DNA of 64,000 nucleotides from Gp6-AA40 sp036802945 (lineage in GTDB: Bacteria; Acidobacteriota; Vicinamibacteria; Vicinamibacterales; UBA2999): contig DAIRVG010000008.1 of assembly GCA_036802945.1 (NCBI GenBank), forward strand, positions 1 through 64,000, given 5' to 3'. Positions 32,617 to 40,552 of the stretch are shown one piece after another. Under the pieces are notes generated by a model that saw only the letters and a list, made by a program, of their open reading frames with translations, had not been told where the DNA came from and did no database searches. How positions within the stretch are numbered: the first letter of the stretch is position 1; the number at the start of each line of letters is the position of its first letter. A program made the position numbers and the translations under genes.

Positions 32617-32631
32617 CGACGGGCGACAAGC

Positions 32632-33627
32632 ATGCATATCTTCAACAACCCCAATTACAACTTCCTCCGCTGGCGGTGGCACGCAGTGGCACTGTCGTGG
32701 ATCGTGATCCTCGCGGGCCTCGGCCTGATCTACACGCGAGGCCTGGCCAAGGGGGTCGAGTTCGCCGGCGGCACTTCGATGATCATGCAGTTCGATCAGA
32801 CGCCGTCGGTTGATGCGGTCCGCACCGCGCTGAACCAGAATTACGTCGGGGGCGGACAGGACGCGATCGTCCAGTCGTACGGCGATCCCTCGCTCCGGCA
32901 GGTCATGGTGCGCGTGCCGCAGGTGGGCGCCGAGCAGGGCGCCGCCCTCAGCTCGACGGCGCAGGCGGTCGAAGCAGCGCTGCGAAAAGGAAACCTCGGG
33001 AACTTCACGGTTGTCGGCACCGAGATCGTCGGTCCCGCGGTCGGCGAGGAACTGACGCAGAAGGGCATCTGGGCGTTCGTCCTCTCGCTCATCGGCATCC
33101 TGGCGTACATCGCGTTCCGGTTCGAGTTTGCCTTCGCGGTGGGCGCCGTCGTCGCCACGATCCACGACATCCTCGTCACGCTCGCGCTGCTGGCGTTCTT
33201 CCGCTACGACATCACGCTGAACGTCATCGCCGCGATCCTGACGGTGACCGGTTATTCGACCAACGACACCATCGTCATCTTCGACCGTGTCCGGGAGAAC
33301 ATGCGGAAAATGCGCAAGGGGTCGTTGAGCGAAGTCATCAACGCGTCGATCAACCAGACGCTGGGCCGCACTATCATCACCGCCGGCACGGCGTTCCTGT
33401 CGGCTCTCGCCCTGTTCCTGTTCGGCGGCGAGGTGCTGAGGGGCTTCGCGTTCACGATGATCGTCGGGATCATCACGGGAACGTATTCGAGCGTGTTCAT
33501 CGCGGCCGCGATCGTGACGTTCTGGCATCGGCAGTCGCCGTCGAAGCTGTCGTCGGCGGCACCGGCGGCGACCGCCACTCCGCCGGCGCGGCGATCGAAG
33601 TCGCAGCGCAAGGCGCGGGCGTCATAA
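32632..33627 (+). CDS. secF: Protein translocase subunit SecF
   Basis: Partner of SecD in the inner membrane. The 331-residue protein has a short cytosolic start (FNNPNYNFLRWRW), TM1, GVEFAGGTSMIMQF, the P4 domain, and the membrane core with GYSTNDTIVIFDRVREN and NQTLGRTIITAGTAFL. A Ser/Ala/Pro-rich and basic tail (SKSQRKARAS) ends the protein. Confidence 0.96.
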   Translation: MHIFNNPNYNFLRWRWHAVALSWIVILAGLGLIYTRGLAKGVEFAGGTSMIMQFDQTPSVDAVRTALNQNYVGGGQDAIVQSYGDPSLRQVMVRVPQVGAEQGAALSSTAQAVEAALRKGNLGNFTVVGTEIVGPAVGEELTQKGIWAFVLSLIGILAYIAFRFEFAFAVGAVVATIHDILVTLALLAFFRYDITLNVIAAILTVTGYSTNDTIVIFDRVRENMRKMRKGSLSEVINASINQTLGRTIITAGTAFLSALALFLFGGEVLRGFAFTMIVGIITGTYSSVFIAAAIVTFWHRQSPSKLSSAAPAATATPPARRSKSQRKARAS

Positions 33628-33652
33628 CCCGTCATTCACAGAGTTGCAGGTG

Positions 33653-33673
33653 CGGGCCGGCGTAGCCGGCCCG
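33653..33673. repeat. 9-bp perfect hairpin between secF and uppP
   Basis: CGGGCCGGC (33653-33661), loop GTA, GCCGGCCCG (33665-33673). It has no U-tract and belongs by design to the same class of short GC hairpins found in other spacers of this window. Confidence 0.5.
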
Positions 33674-33701
33674 TGCCCGACACACCGCATTCACCTCCGC
33701 A

Positions 33702-34502
33702 TTGACGTACTTCCTCGCTGCGATTCTCGGCATCGTCCAGGGCCTCACGGAATTCCTTCCCGTGTCGTCGACCGCGCATCTGCTGCTGGGCGAGAAGCTG
33801 CTCGCCTTTGAGGATCCCGATCACGTCTTCGCCGTGATGATTCAGCTCGGTTCGATCCTCGCGATCGTGTGGCTGTACCGCGTCAAGATCGTGAACGTGA
33901 TCGCCGGGCTGCCATCGGATCCCGACGCCAGGCGCTTTGCGGCGGCGGTCATCGTGGCGGTCGTTCCGGCGTTGGTCGTCGGTGGCTTGTTCTCGACGTT
34001 TGTGAAATCGGTGCTCTACGAGAGCCCTGCAGTGTTCGCGATATCGTTCATCGTCGGCGGCGTCGTGATGCTGGTCGTCGAGCGCGTCAGGCCGGTCCCG
34101 ACGGTCCTCAATGCCGAGCACACGCCACTGGGCCGGGCATTCGGGGTGGGGCTGTGCCAGATGCTGGCCATCATTCCCGGCGTGTCGCGCAGCGGGGCGA
34201 CGATTGTCGGTGGCATGTTGATGGGGCTGGATCGCCCCGCGGCCGCGGAGTTCTCGTTTTTCGTGGCGATCCCGACCATGATTGCCGCCTTCTCGCACGA
34301 TCTGCTCGAGGTGCGAGGTTCGCTCGCTCCGGGTCTTGCAGCGGAGATCGCCATCGGGTTCGTGACGGCATTTGTCGCCTCACTGCTCGTCGTGCGGCCG
34401 TTCCTGGGATTCATCAGGCGCGCGGGGTTCGCGCCGTTCGCGTGGTATCGGATCGCGCTCGGGCTCGTGATCTTTGCGGCGCTGGCGGCGGGGTGGAGAT
34501 AG
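33702..34502 (+). CDS. uppP: Undecaprenyl-diphosphatase UppP (BacA)
   Basis: Recycles undecaprenyl diphosphate to the monophosphate lipid carrier for cell-wall and polysaccharide synthesis. The 266-residue integral membrane protein carries GIVQGLTEFLPVSSTAHLLL (the conserved (E/Q)xxxE-type motif and SSTAH) and PGVSRSGATI, both family signatures, plus multiple hydrophobic helices. The start appears to be TTG 33702; an ATG start is not available without losing the first conserved helix. Confidence 0.94.
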   Translation: MTYFLAAILGIVQGLTEFLPVSSTAHLLLGEKLLAFEDPDHVFAVMIQLGSILAIVWLYRVKIVNVIAGLPSDPDARRFAAAVIVAVVPALVVGGLFSTFVKSVLYESPAVFAISFIVGGVVMLVVERVRPVPTVLNAEHTPLGRAFGVGLCQMLAIIPGVSRSGATIVGGMLMGLDRPAAAEFSFFVAIPTMIAAFSHDLLEVRGSLAPGLAAEIAIGFVTAFVASLLVVRPFLGFIRRAGFAPFAWYRIALGLVIFAALAAGWR

Positions 34503-34506
34503 GGCC

Positions 34507-35127
34507 GTGGAGAACAGTTCGCTCGGTCAGTGGCTCAGGCGCCGATTCATTGCCGGGTTCTTCCTCACGGTGCCGCTGGTCCTCAGTATTGCGGCGCTGG
34601 TGTGGATCTTCGGTATTATTGACGGCTTCACGGCCCCACTGGCGACGCGGCTGGTGGGGCGTGCCGCGCCCGGCGTCGGATTCCTGATCCTGCTGCTGTT
34701 CGTGCTGGCCGTCGGTGCCGTGGCGACGAACGTCATCGGACGCCGCGTGCTGGCGCGTGGAGAACGCTGGCTGGCGCGAGTGCCGGTGTTCAAGACGATT
34801 TACACGCCCGTCAAGCAACTGGTGGCGGCGTTTTCGCCGGACAACGAGTACGGATTCAAGCGCGTGGTCATGGTGGAGGATTCGCGGCGCGGCCTCGTGA
34901 TGGGATTCCTCACGAAGGAGTTCACCGTCGATCGCGGGCAGGGACCGGAAGCACTGATTGCCGTGTATGTGCCGACCAATCACCTGTATCTCGGCGACAT
35001 CGTGTTGTTTCCAAGGGAGCGCGCCTTCTTTCCCGACGTGAGCGTCGAAGAGGGCATCCGCATTTTCCTGACCGGCGGGATGTCGCTGCCGGGCAGCGTT
35101 CATTCACTGCTGAGAGAGGACCAATGA
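34507..35127 (+). CDS. DUF502-family membrane protein
   Basis: From GTG 34507 (4 bp after uppP) the protein has 206 residues with two transmembrane helices (FIAGFFLTVPLVLSIAALVW and FLILLLFVLAVGAVATNVIG). The soluble part includes RVPVFKTIYTPVKQLVAAF and FFPDVSVEEGIRIFLTGGMS, the hallmarks of the DUF502 family. The function is unknown. Its stop overlaps the pyrophosphatase start by 4 bp. Confidence 0.85.
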   Translation: MENSSLGQWLRRRFIAGFFLTVPLVLSIAALVWIFGIIDGFTAPLATRLVGRAAPGVGFLILLLFVLAVGAVATNVIGRRVLARGERWLARVPVFKTIYTPVKQLVAAFSPDNEYGFKRVVMVEDSRRGLVMGFLTKEFTVDRGQGPEALIAVYVPTNHLYLGDIVLFPRERAFFPDVSVEEGIRIFLTGGMSLPGSVHSLLREDQ

Positions 35128-37592
35128 AACTGATGACCCTGCTCGTATTCCTTGTTGCCGTTCTGGCGATTCCCACGCGCGCGCTGGCGCAGCAGCCGGA
35201 GCCGGCGGGACCACCTGCGGCGCAGGTCGAGCGGCCCACCGGCGGCGAAGCGAGCCTCGTGCTGCCCGATCTCGAGCAGGTCGACGTGGGGGGATACAAC
35301 GGGCGGGACCTGCTCCTCGGCGGCATGGTCGTGTCCGCGCTTGGCATCGTGTTCGGTCTCGTGAGCCTCAGGCAGGTGAGGAACCTTCCGGTGCATCGGT
35401 CGATGCGCGAAATCTCGGATCTGATCTACGAGACGTGCAAGACCTATCTCATCACGCAGGGCAAGTTCATCCTGATCCTGTGGACCTTCATCGCCGTGAT
35501 CATCGCCGGCTACTACGGGTGGCTCAATCCCATCCCCGGCAAGTCGGTTGCGGGGACGCTGTCGATCATCCTGCTCTTCAGCGTGGTCGGCATCCTCGGC
35601 AGCTACAGCGTGGCGTGGTTCGGCATCCGTGTGAACACCTACGCCAACTCGCGCACCGCGTTCGCGAGCCTCGAGGGGAAGCCGTTCGGGGTCTACGCCA
35701 TTCCACTCCGCGCCGGGATGAGCATCGGGATGCTGCTGATCAGCGTGGAGCTGCTGATCATGCTGTTCATCCTGCTCTTCATCCCGCGTGACTATGCGGG
35801 CGCGTGCTTCATCGGGTTTGCCATCGGCGAGTCGCTTGGCGCGGCCGCACTGCGCATTGCCGGCGGCATCTTCACCAAGATCGCGGACATCGGGGCCGAT
35901 CTGATGAAGATCGTCTTCAACATCAAAGAAGATGATGCGCGCAACCCTGGCGTGATCGCGGACTGCACGGGCGACAACGCCGGCGATTCGGTCGGTCCGA
36001 GCGCGGACGGCTTCGAGACCTACGGCGTTACAGGGGTGGCGCTGATTACGTTCATCCTGCTGGCGGTGCCGGCGGCGGCCAGCCAGGTGAAGCTGCTGGT
36101 CTGGATCTTCGTGATGCGCGTGATGATGATCATCGCAAGCGGCGGCTCGTACGTCCTCAACGAGGCGATCGCAAAGGCACGCTACGGCTCGGCGACGAAG
36201 ATGAATTTCGAGGCACCGCTGACGTCGCTCGTGTGGCTCACGTCGGTCGTGTCGGTCGTCCTCACCTACATCGTGTCGTACCTGCTGATTCCCGACCTCG
36301 GCGACGGCACGCTCTGGTGGAAGCTGGCGACCATCATCACCTGTGGCACACTGGCCGGCGCGATTATTCCGGAGCTGGTCAAGGTCTTCACCTCAACCGA
36401 GTCGAGCCACGTCCGGGAAGTCGTGACCGCGTCGAGAGAAGGCGGCGCGTCGCTGAACATCCTTGCGGGCTTCGTCGCGGGGAACTTCAGCGCGTACTGG
36501 CTCGGCCTGAGCATCGTCTCGCTGATGTCGATCGCGTACCTCGTGAGCGCGTCCAGTCCGTCCATGGCGAGTCTGATGCTCGCGCCGGCGGTTTTCGCGT
36601 TCGGGCTGGTCGCATTCGGCTTCCTGGGCATGGGCCCGGTGACGATCGCCGTCGACTCGTACGGCCCCGTCACCGACAACGCGCAGTCGGTGTTCGAGCT
36701 GTCGGTCATCGAGACGCTTCCCGGCATCAAGGAAGAGCTGCGGCGCGACTTCGGCCTCAACGTCCAGTTCGACAAGGCGAAGGACCTGCTGGAAGAAAAC
36801 GACGGCGCCGGAAACACGTTCAAGGCGACGGCAAAGCCGGTGCTGATCGGCACCGCGGTCGTCGGGTCAACGACGATGATCTTCTCGATCATCATGGAAC
36901 TCACCCTGGGCCTGACGCAGAACATCGATAAGCTCTCGCTGCTGCACGCCCCGTTTCTGCTGGGCCTGAGCACCGGGGGCGCCGTCATCTACTGGTTCAC
37001 CGGCGCATCCACCCAGGCGGTTACGACGGGAGCCTACCGGGCCGTGGAGTTCATCAAGGCGAACATCAGGCTCGACCGCGCGGACAAGGCATCGGTCGAG
37101 GACAGCAAGAAGGTCGTCGAGATCTGTACGCAATACGCGCAGAAGGGAATGTTCAACATTTTCCTCACGGTCTTTTTCTCGACGCTGGCATTTGCCTTCC
37201 TCGAGCCGTTCTTCTTCATCGGCTACCTGATCTCCATCGCACTCTTCGGCCTCTACCAGGCCGTGTTCATGGCGAATGCCGGCGGCGCGTGGGACAACGC
37301 GAAGAAGATCGTCGAGACCGAGCTCAAGATGAAGAACACGCCGCTGCACGCGGCGACGGTGGTTGGTGATACGGTCGGGGATCCGTTCAAGGACACGTCC
37401 TCGGTGGCGCTCAATCCCATCATCAAGTTCACGACGCTGTTCGGACTGCTCGCGGTCTCGCTCGCGGTTCGGTTGAGCAGCGAAGCGGGCACGGCGGTAA
37501 CCCACGGGCTGGCCGCCGCCTTTTTTATCGTCTCCGTCTTCTTTGTGTATCGCTCGTTTTACGGGATGCGTATTGGTTCCGGGTCGCATTGA
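35124..37592 (+). CDS. hppA: Membrane-bound ion-translocating pyrophosphatase (K+-independent type)
   Basis: Couples pyrophosphate hydrolysis to H+ or Na+ export across the inner membrane. The 822-residue, about 16-helix protein has the acidic catalytic stretches DIGADLMKIV, EDDARNPGVIADCTGDNAGD, VDSYGPVTDNAQ and GDTVGDPFKDTS. The GNT-F-K motif places Lys at residue 567, where K+-independent enzymes carry Lys and K+-dependent ones Ala. A cleavable-looking signal sequence (1-22, ALAQQ) and a Pro/Ala linker precede TM1, longer than usual. H+ versus Na+ specificity cannot be decided by eye. Confidence 0.92.
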   Translation: MKLMTLLVFLVAVLAIPTRALAQQPEPAGPPAAQVERPTGGEASLVLPDLEQVDVGGYNGRDLLLGGMVVSALGIVFGLVSLRQVRNLPVHRSMREISDLIYETCKTYLITQGKFILILWTFIAVIIAGYYGWLNPIPGKSVAGTLSIILLFSVVGILGSYSVAWFGIRVNTYANSRTAFASLEGKPFGVYAIPLRAGMSIGMLLISVELLIMLFILLFIPRDYAGACFIGFAIGESLGAAALRIAGGIFTKIADIGADLMKIVFNIKEDDARNPGVIADCTGDNAGDSVGPSADGFETYGVTGVALITFILLAVPAAASQVKLLVWIFVMRVMMIIASGGSYVLNEAIAKARYGSATKMNFEAPLTSLVWLTSVVSVVLTYIVSYLLIPDLGDGTLWWKLATIITCGTLAGAIIPELVKVFTSTESSHVREVVTASREGGASLNILAGFVAGNFSAYWLGLSIVSLMSIAYLVSASSPSMASLMLAPAVFAFGLVAFGFLGMGPVTIAVDSYGPVTDNAQSVFELSVIETLPGIKEELRRDFGLNVQFDKAKDLLEENDGAGNTFKATAKPVLIGTAVVGSTTMIFSIIMELTLGLTQNIDKLSLLHAPFLLGLSTGGAVIYWFTGASTQAVTTGAYRAVEFIKANIRLDRADKASVEDSKKVVEICTQYAQKGMFNIFLTVFFSTLAFAFLEPFFFIGYLISIALFGLYQAVFMANAGGAWDNAKKIVETELKMKNTPLHAATVVGDTVGDPFKDTSSVALNPIIKFTTLFGLLAVSLAVRLSSEAGTAVTHGLAAAFFIVSVFFVYRSFYGMRIGSGSH

Positions 37593-37724
37593 CATTTGCT
37601 ATTGCGCTTGTCTGGAACCGGTATAAAATGCCCGGTCTTTGCCCCTTACAACCGGGGAGCACTTTGAGAGAACCGGTGTCTAACTTGACTGTTGGCCTTC
37701 TTCGGGTTCAGGGCCGTACGTTCG

Positions 37725-37754
37725 TTGACACCAATTTTTTGCGGTATCTGTAAT
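37725..37754 (+). promoter_or_regulatory. Promoter candidate for tonB-exbB-exbD-exbD
   Basis: TTGACA at 37725-37730 and TGTAAT at 37749-37754 with an 18-bp spacer that contains a T-tract. Transcription would start near 37761, just before the hairpin series. Confidence 0.55.
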
Positions 37755-37777
37755 CGGTCGCCTGTGCCGGCCGTCGA

Positions 37778-37850
37778 CTCGGGTCCGAAGCGACCCGAGT
37801 AGGATTCTGGTCCGAAAGGACCCGACTCAAGACGGGGGTCCGAAGGACCC
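37778..37850 (+). repeat. Three tandem GGTCC-GAA-GGACC hairpins in the tonB leader
   Basis: Hairpin 1 (37778-37799): CTCGGGTC, CGAAGC, GACCCGAG. Hairpin 2 (37809-37822): GGTCC, GAAA, GGACC. Hairpin 3 (37836-37850): GGGTCC, GAA, GGACCC. All share the GTCCGAA apex and are regularly spaced. Confidence 0.65.
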
Positions 37851-37888
37851 GGCTAAGGATCAGGGGACGTCTACAGGAGGTTAATCCG

Positions 37889-38593
37889 GTGCCACGTGAA
37901 ATGTTCCGCGATATCGTCGAGCCGACCGTCAAAGTCGGAACCCAGCAGTGGTATACGGTTCCAGTTTCGATTCTGGTGCATACCGTGGCGGTACTTGCAC
38001 TGATTATTGTTCCGTTGATGGCGGCCGATGTGCTGCCGACCCCGCCATCGATGATGGCATTCGCCGCCGCGCCGCCGCCCCCGCCGCCGCCGCCCCCGCC
38101 TCCGCCGCCGCCCCAGGCTGCGGCGCCGAAGCCGGTGGTTGAAGTCAACCCGGCTGCGGCCCCGACGGAGGCACCACGGGAAATCGCCCCTGAACCGCCG
38201 GACACCAGTTTCGAGCGCGCGGAGCCCGCCGGGGTTCCCGGCGGCGTCATCGGTGGCGTCGTTGGCGGTATTCCGGAGGCGCCGCCTCCGCCGCCGCCGC
38301 CGGCGGCGCCGGTCCGCGTCGGCGGCAACATCAAGCCGCCGATGAAGACCAAGGACCAGCGGCCCGTCTATCCTCCGATTGCGCAGTCAGCCCGCGTGCA
38401 GGGGGTGGTCATTATCGAAGCGACGATTGGACCCAACGGCAAGGTGCAGGACGCCCGCGTGCTGCGCTCGATTCCGTTGCTGGACTCGTCGGCGCTCGAC
38501 GCGGTGAAGCAGTGGGAGTTCACGCCGACGCTGCTCAACGGCGTGCCGGTGCCGGTCATCATGACAGTGACCGTCCAGTTCACACTCAGTTAA
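37889..38593 (+). CDS. tonB: Energy transducer TonB
   Basis: Spans the periplasm to energise outer-membrane receptors with the proton gradient harvested by ExbB/ExbD. The 234-residue protein has an N-terminal cytosolic stub, one transmembrane helix (about 23-44), a proline-rich spacer including 14 consecutive Pro at 62-75 and a second run at about 132-138, and a C-terminal TonB domain with RPVYPPIAQSARVQGVVII (conserved YP) and ALDAVKQWEFTPTLLNG. Start GTG 37889 has AGGAGG eight bases upstream. It leads an operon with exbB and two exbD. Confidence 0.93.
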   Translation: MPREMFRDIVEPTVKVGTQQWYTVPVSILVHTVAVLALIIVPLMAADVLPTPPSMMAFAAAPPPPPPPPPPPPPPQAAAPKPVVEVNPAAAPTEAPREIAPEPPDTSFERAEPAGVPGGVIGGVVGGIPEAPPPPPPPAAPVRVGGNIKPPMKTKDQRPVYPPIAQSARVQGVVIIEATIGPNGKVQDARVLRSIPLLDSSALDAVKQWEFTPTLLNGVPVPVIMTVTVQFTLS

Positions 38594-38647
38594 CAGCAAC
38601 CACGAGCAACAACTACTCGCAGTTTCTTTCCAGCGGAGGATGCAGTA

Positions 38648-39421
38648 ATGGAAGTCAGGAAGATGCGTCAAATTGCACGAATCGCGTGCGCCGGGCTCGG
38701 AATGGTTGCTCTTAGCACTCCCGCGTTCGCGCAGGAAGCAGCTGGGCTGAACTTCATCGACATGGCCGCCAACATGGGGCCGGTCGCGATGGGGGTCGCC
38801 GTCGTCCTGTTCGTAATGTCGTTCTGGTCGGTTGGTGTCGCGATCGAGCGCGTCTATACCTACAATCAGGCGCGCAAGCAGTCCAAGCTGTATGCGCCGC
38901 AGGTGGCCAAGCACCTCAAGGACGGCCGCCTCAAGGAAGCGATCGCGCTCTCGGCGTCGAAGGAATACCGCTACAGTCACCTGGCGAAAGTCGTGCTGGC
39001 CGGCCTGCAGGAGTATCAGTTCCAGCAGGAGACAGGCGGCGCGAATCTCAACCGTGAAGACGTGTTAGACACGGTCCGCCGTTCGATTCAGCGCGCGACG
39101 GCGCTTACCGCCTCGGACCTGAAGAAGGGCGTCAACACGCTGGCTACGATCGGTTCGACGGCGCCGTTCGTCGGACTGCTCGGCACGGTCGTCGGCGTCA
39201 TCAACGCGTTCGTTGGCATCGCGTCGACCGGCTCGGGTGGTATCGGCGCGGTATCAGCTGGTATCGCCGAGGCGCTCATCGAGACCGCCCTCGGACTGTT
39301 TGTGGCGATTCCCGCGGTCTGGTTCTACAACTTCCTGACCAGTCGTATCGAGTACTTCAACGTCGAAATGGACAATTCGTCGTCAGAGCTCGTCGATTAC
39401 TTCATCAAGAAGACGGCATAA
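38648..39421 (+). CDS. exbB: ExbB/TolQ/MotA-family proton channel protein
   Basis: The pentameric inner-membrane channel subunit of the Ton motor. The 257-residue protein has an unusual N-terminal signal-like segment (about 1-28, ending AFAQE), TM1 (VAMGVAVVLFVMSFWSVGVAI), a cytosolic region, and the conserved TM2-TM3 block LATIGSTAPFVGLLGTVVGVI (in two parts) and GIAEALIETALGLFVAIPAVW. GGAGG lies before ATG 38648. It is followed by two exbD genes. Confidence 0.92.
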   Translation: MEVRKMRQIARIACAGLGMVALSTPAFAQEAAGLNFIDMAANMGPVAMGVAVVLFVMSFWSVGVAIERVYTYNQARKQSKLYAPQVAKHLKDGRLKEAIALSASKEYRYSHLAKVVLAGLQEYQFQQETGGANLNREDVLDTVRRSIQRATALTASDLKKGVNTLATIGSTAPFVGLLGTVVGVINAFVGIASTGSGGIGAVSAGIAEALIETALGLFVAIPAVWFYNFLTSRIEYFNVEMDNSSSELVDYFIKKTA

Positions 39422-39442
39422 GCGCTGGACTATGATTAGTGG

Positions 39443-39483
39443 TTAGCGAATTGTGATTGGCCCCGTCAATCGCAACTCGCTAA
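39443..39483. repeat. Imperfect inverted repeat between exbB and exbD
   Basis: TTAGCGAATTGTGATTG (39443-39459) pairs with CAATCGCAACTCGCTAA (39467-39483) with two mismatches. Further AATCGCGGATCGCCAATCG units and TTTTT follow at 39482-39505. It may attenuate transcription within the operon or tune ExbB:ExbD stoichiometry. Confidence 0.5.
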
Positions 39484-39517
39484 TCGCGGATCGCCAATCG
39501 TTTTTGGAGTCGTAACT

Positions 39518-39961
39518 ATGTCAATGCAACTCGGTGGCAGCACTGGTGTCAAGTCCGACATCAACGTCACACCGCTCGTCGACGTGATGCTGGTGCTGCT
39601 CATCATCATGATGATCATCGCGCCGCTGCTCCAGAAGGGCGTGGACGTCAGGCTGCCAATCGCCATCAACAGCGCCTCGAAGCCCGAGACCCAGGACCAG
39701 ACGGTCCTCGGCATCAAGGCCGACAAGACGGTGTGGATCAACGGCATCGAGGTGCGCAGGGAAGAGCTGCGCTCCCGCCTCGACTCCATCCTTGAGACGA
39801 AGAAAGAGAAGCTGATCCTCATCAAGGCCGATGAAGACGCGCCCTACAGCGCCGTCATGGACGCTATGGACACGCTCCGCGGCGCCGGGATCGAGGATGT
39901 CGGTCTGATTACCGACAGCAAGTCTACGAATGCGCTGTCCGGTGGCGCGGGAGGCAAATAA
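39518..39961 (+). CDS. exbD: ExbD/TolR-family biopolymer transport protein (first copy)
   Basis: A 147-residue protein with a short cytosolic N-terminus, one transmembrane helix carrying the critical Asp (NVTPLVDVMLVLLIIMMI) and a periplasmic ExbD domain. It forms part of the ExbB/ExbD rotor-like motor. The stop codon overlaps the start of the second exbD by one base (TAATG), so the two are coupled. The pair differs enough to suggest different partner preferences. Confidence 0.92.
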   Translation: MSMQLGGSTGVKSDINVTPLVDVMLVLLIIMMIIAPLLQKGVDVRLPIAINSASKPETQDQTVLGIKADKTVWINGIEVRREELRSRLDSILETKKEKLILIKADEDAPYSAVMDAMDTLRGAGIEDVGLITDSKSTNALSGGAGGK

Positions 39962-40431
39962 TGGCTCACGGGCATCACGAGCATTACGGCGCTGACGCCG
40001 TCTTCAAGGGCAGCGTGCCGCAGCCGAATGCGGACATGAACATCACGCCGATGATCGACGTGCTGCTCGTGCTCCTCGTCATCTTCATGGCCGCGTTGCC
40101 GCTCTCGCAGAAGGGGCTCGACATCAACCTTCCACCCGAGACGAACACGCCGCAGCAGAATCAGCCGATCAGCCAGATCGTGCTCGAGTACACCGCGGAC
40201 AAGAAGATCTCGATCAACCACCAGGACGTCACCCTGCAGGATCTCGAAGAAAAGCTGCGTGTCATCTTCGAGGAGCGCAAGGACAAGACGATGTTCATCA
40301 GCGGCGACGGGACGCTTCGCTACGGCGACATCGTCAACGTCATCGACGCCGCGAAGGGCGCTGGTGTCGAAAAGGTCGGCATCGTCACCGAAGGTATGAG
40401 GAAGGGCGCCACGGGGACGCCAGGCGCTTAG
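39961..40431 (+). CDS. exbD: ExbD/TolR-family biopolymer transport protein (second copy)
   Basis: A 156-residue paralogue of the preceding gene with a longer His-containing N-terminus (MAHGHHEHYGADAVF), the transmembrane Asp segment NITPMIDVLLVLLVIFMAAL and a periplasmic domain ending ERVGIVTEG-like. Two exbD genes after one exbB are common in Gram-negative bacteria with many TonB-dependent receptors. An intrinsic terminator follows. Confidence 0.92.
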   Translation: MAHGHHEHYGADAVFKGSVPQPNADMNITPMIDVLLVLLVIFMAALPLSQKGLDINLPPETNTPQQNQPISQIVLEYTADKKISINHQDVTLQDLEEKLRVIFEERKDKTMFISGDGTLRYGDIVNVIDAAKGAGVEKVGIVTEGMRKGATGTPGA

Positions 40432-40470
40432 AATCGCGGACCTGGACGGAATCCGCGCCGGCCGTGCAAG

Positions 40471-40505
40471 AAAGAAGGGCCGTCTCGCTGACGGCCCCTT
40501 TCTTT
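40471..40505. terminator. Intrinsic terminator after the tonB-exb operon
   Basis: AAAGAAGGGCCGTC, loop TCGCT, GACGGCCCCTTCTTT. The stem has A-rich and T-rich flanks, so it may work on both strands and also serve the convergent response-regulator gene. Confidence 0.75.
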
Positions 40506-40512
40506 GTACCTT

Positions 40513-40544
40513 GCCGCACTTGCGGCTCGGACCCTTCAGGTCCG
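40513..40544. repeat. Two short hairpins in a convergent spacer
   Basis: GCCGCA/TGCGGC around a short centre (40513-40526) and CGGACC, CTTCA, GGTCCG (40528-40544). The second has the same ACC-CTTCA-GGT apex as hairpins at 23438 and 10598. Confidence 0.45.
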
Positions 40545-40552
40545 CGGAGCGA

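Larger units (their letters stand above)
37593..37888 (+). other. Structured leader region of the tonB-exb operon
   Basis: A 296-bp spacer without coding potential. A weaker promoter (TTGCGC 37602-37607, 16 bp, TAAAAT 37624-37629) and a better one (37725-37754) are visible, then three consecutive small hairpins and an AGGAGG Shine-Dalgarno (37875-37880). The segment 37615-37680 has several self-complementary ACCGGT/CCCGGT and CCCC/GGGG pieces that could fold. Confidence 0.5.

Noticed and set aside
30976..33528. Long minus-strand open frame (850 codons) opposite secD/secF
   Set aside because: It is antisense to two certain genes and has a charge-rich, His/Arg/Asp-laden composition typical of a shadow frame in GC-rich DNA.
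33153..33635. Minus-strand frames opposite secF and upstream of uppP
   Set aside because: Shadow frames without start signals; secF is certain on the other strand.
37708..38352. Glycine-rich minus-strand frame opposite tonB
   Set aside because: The glycine run is the complement of the poly-proline codons of TonB.
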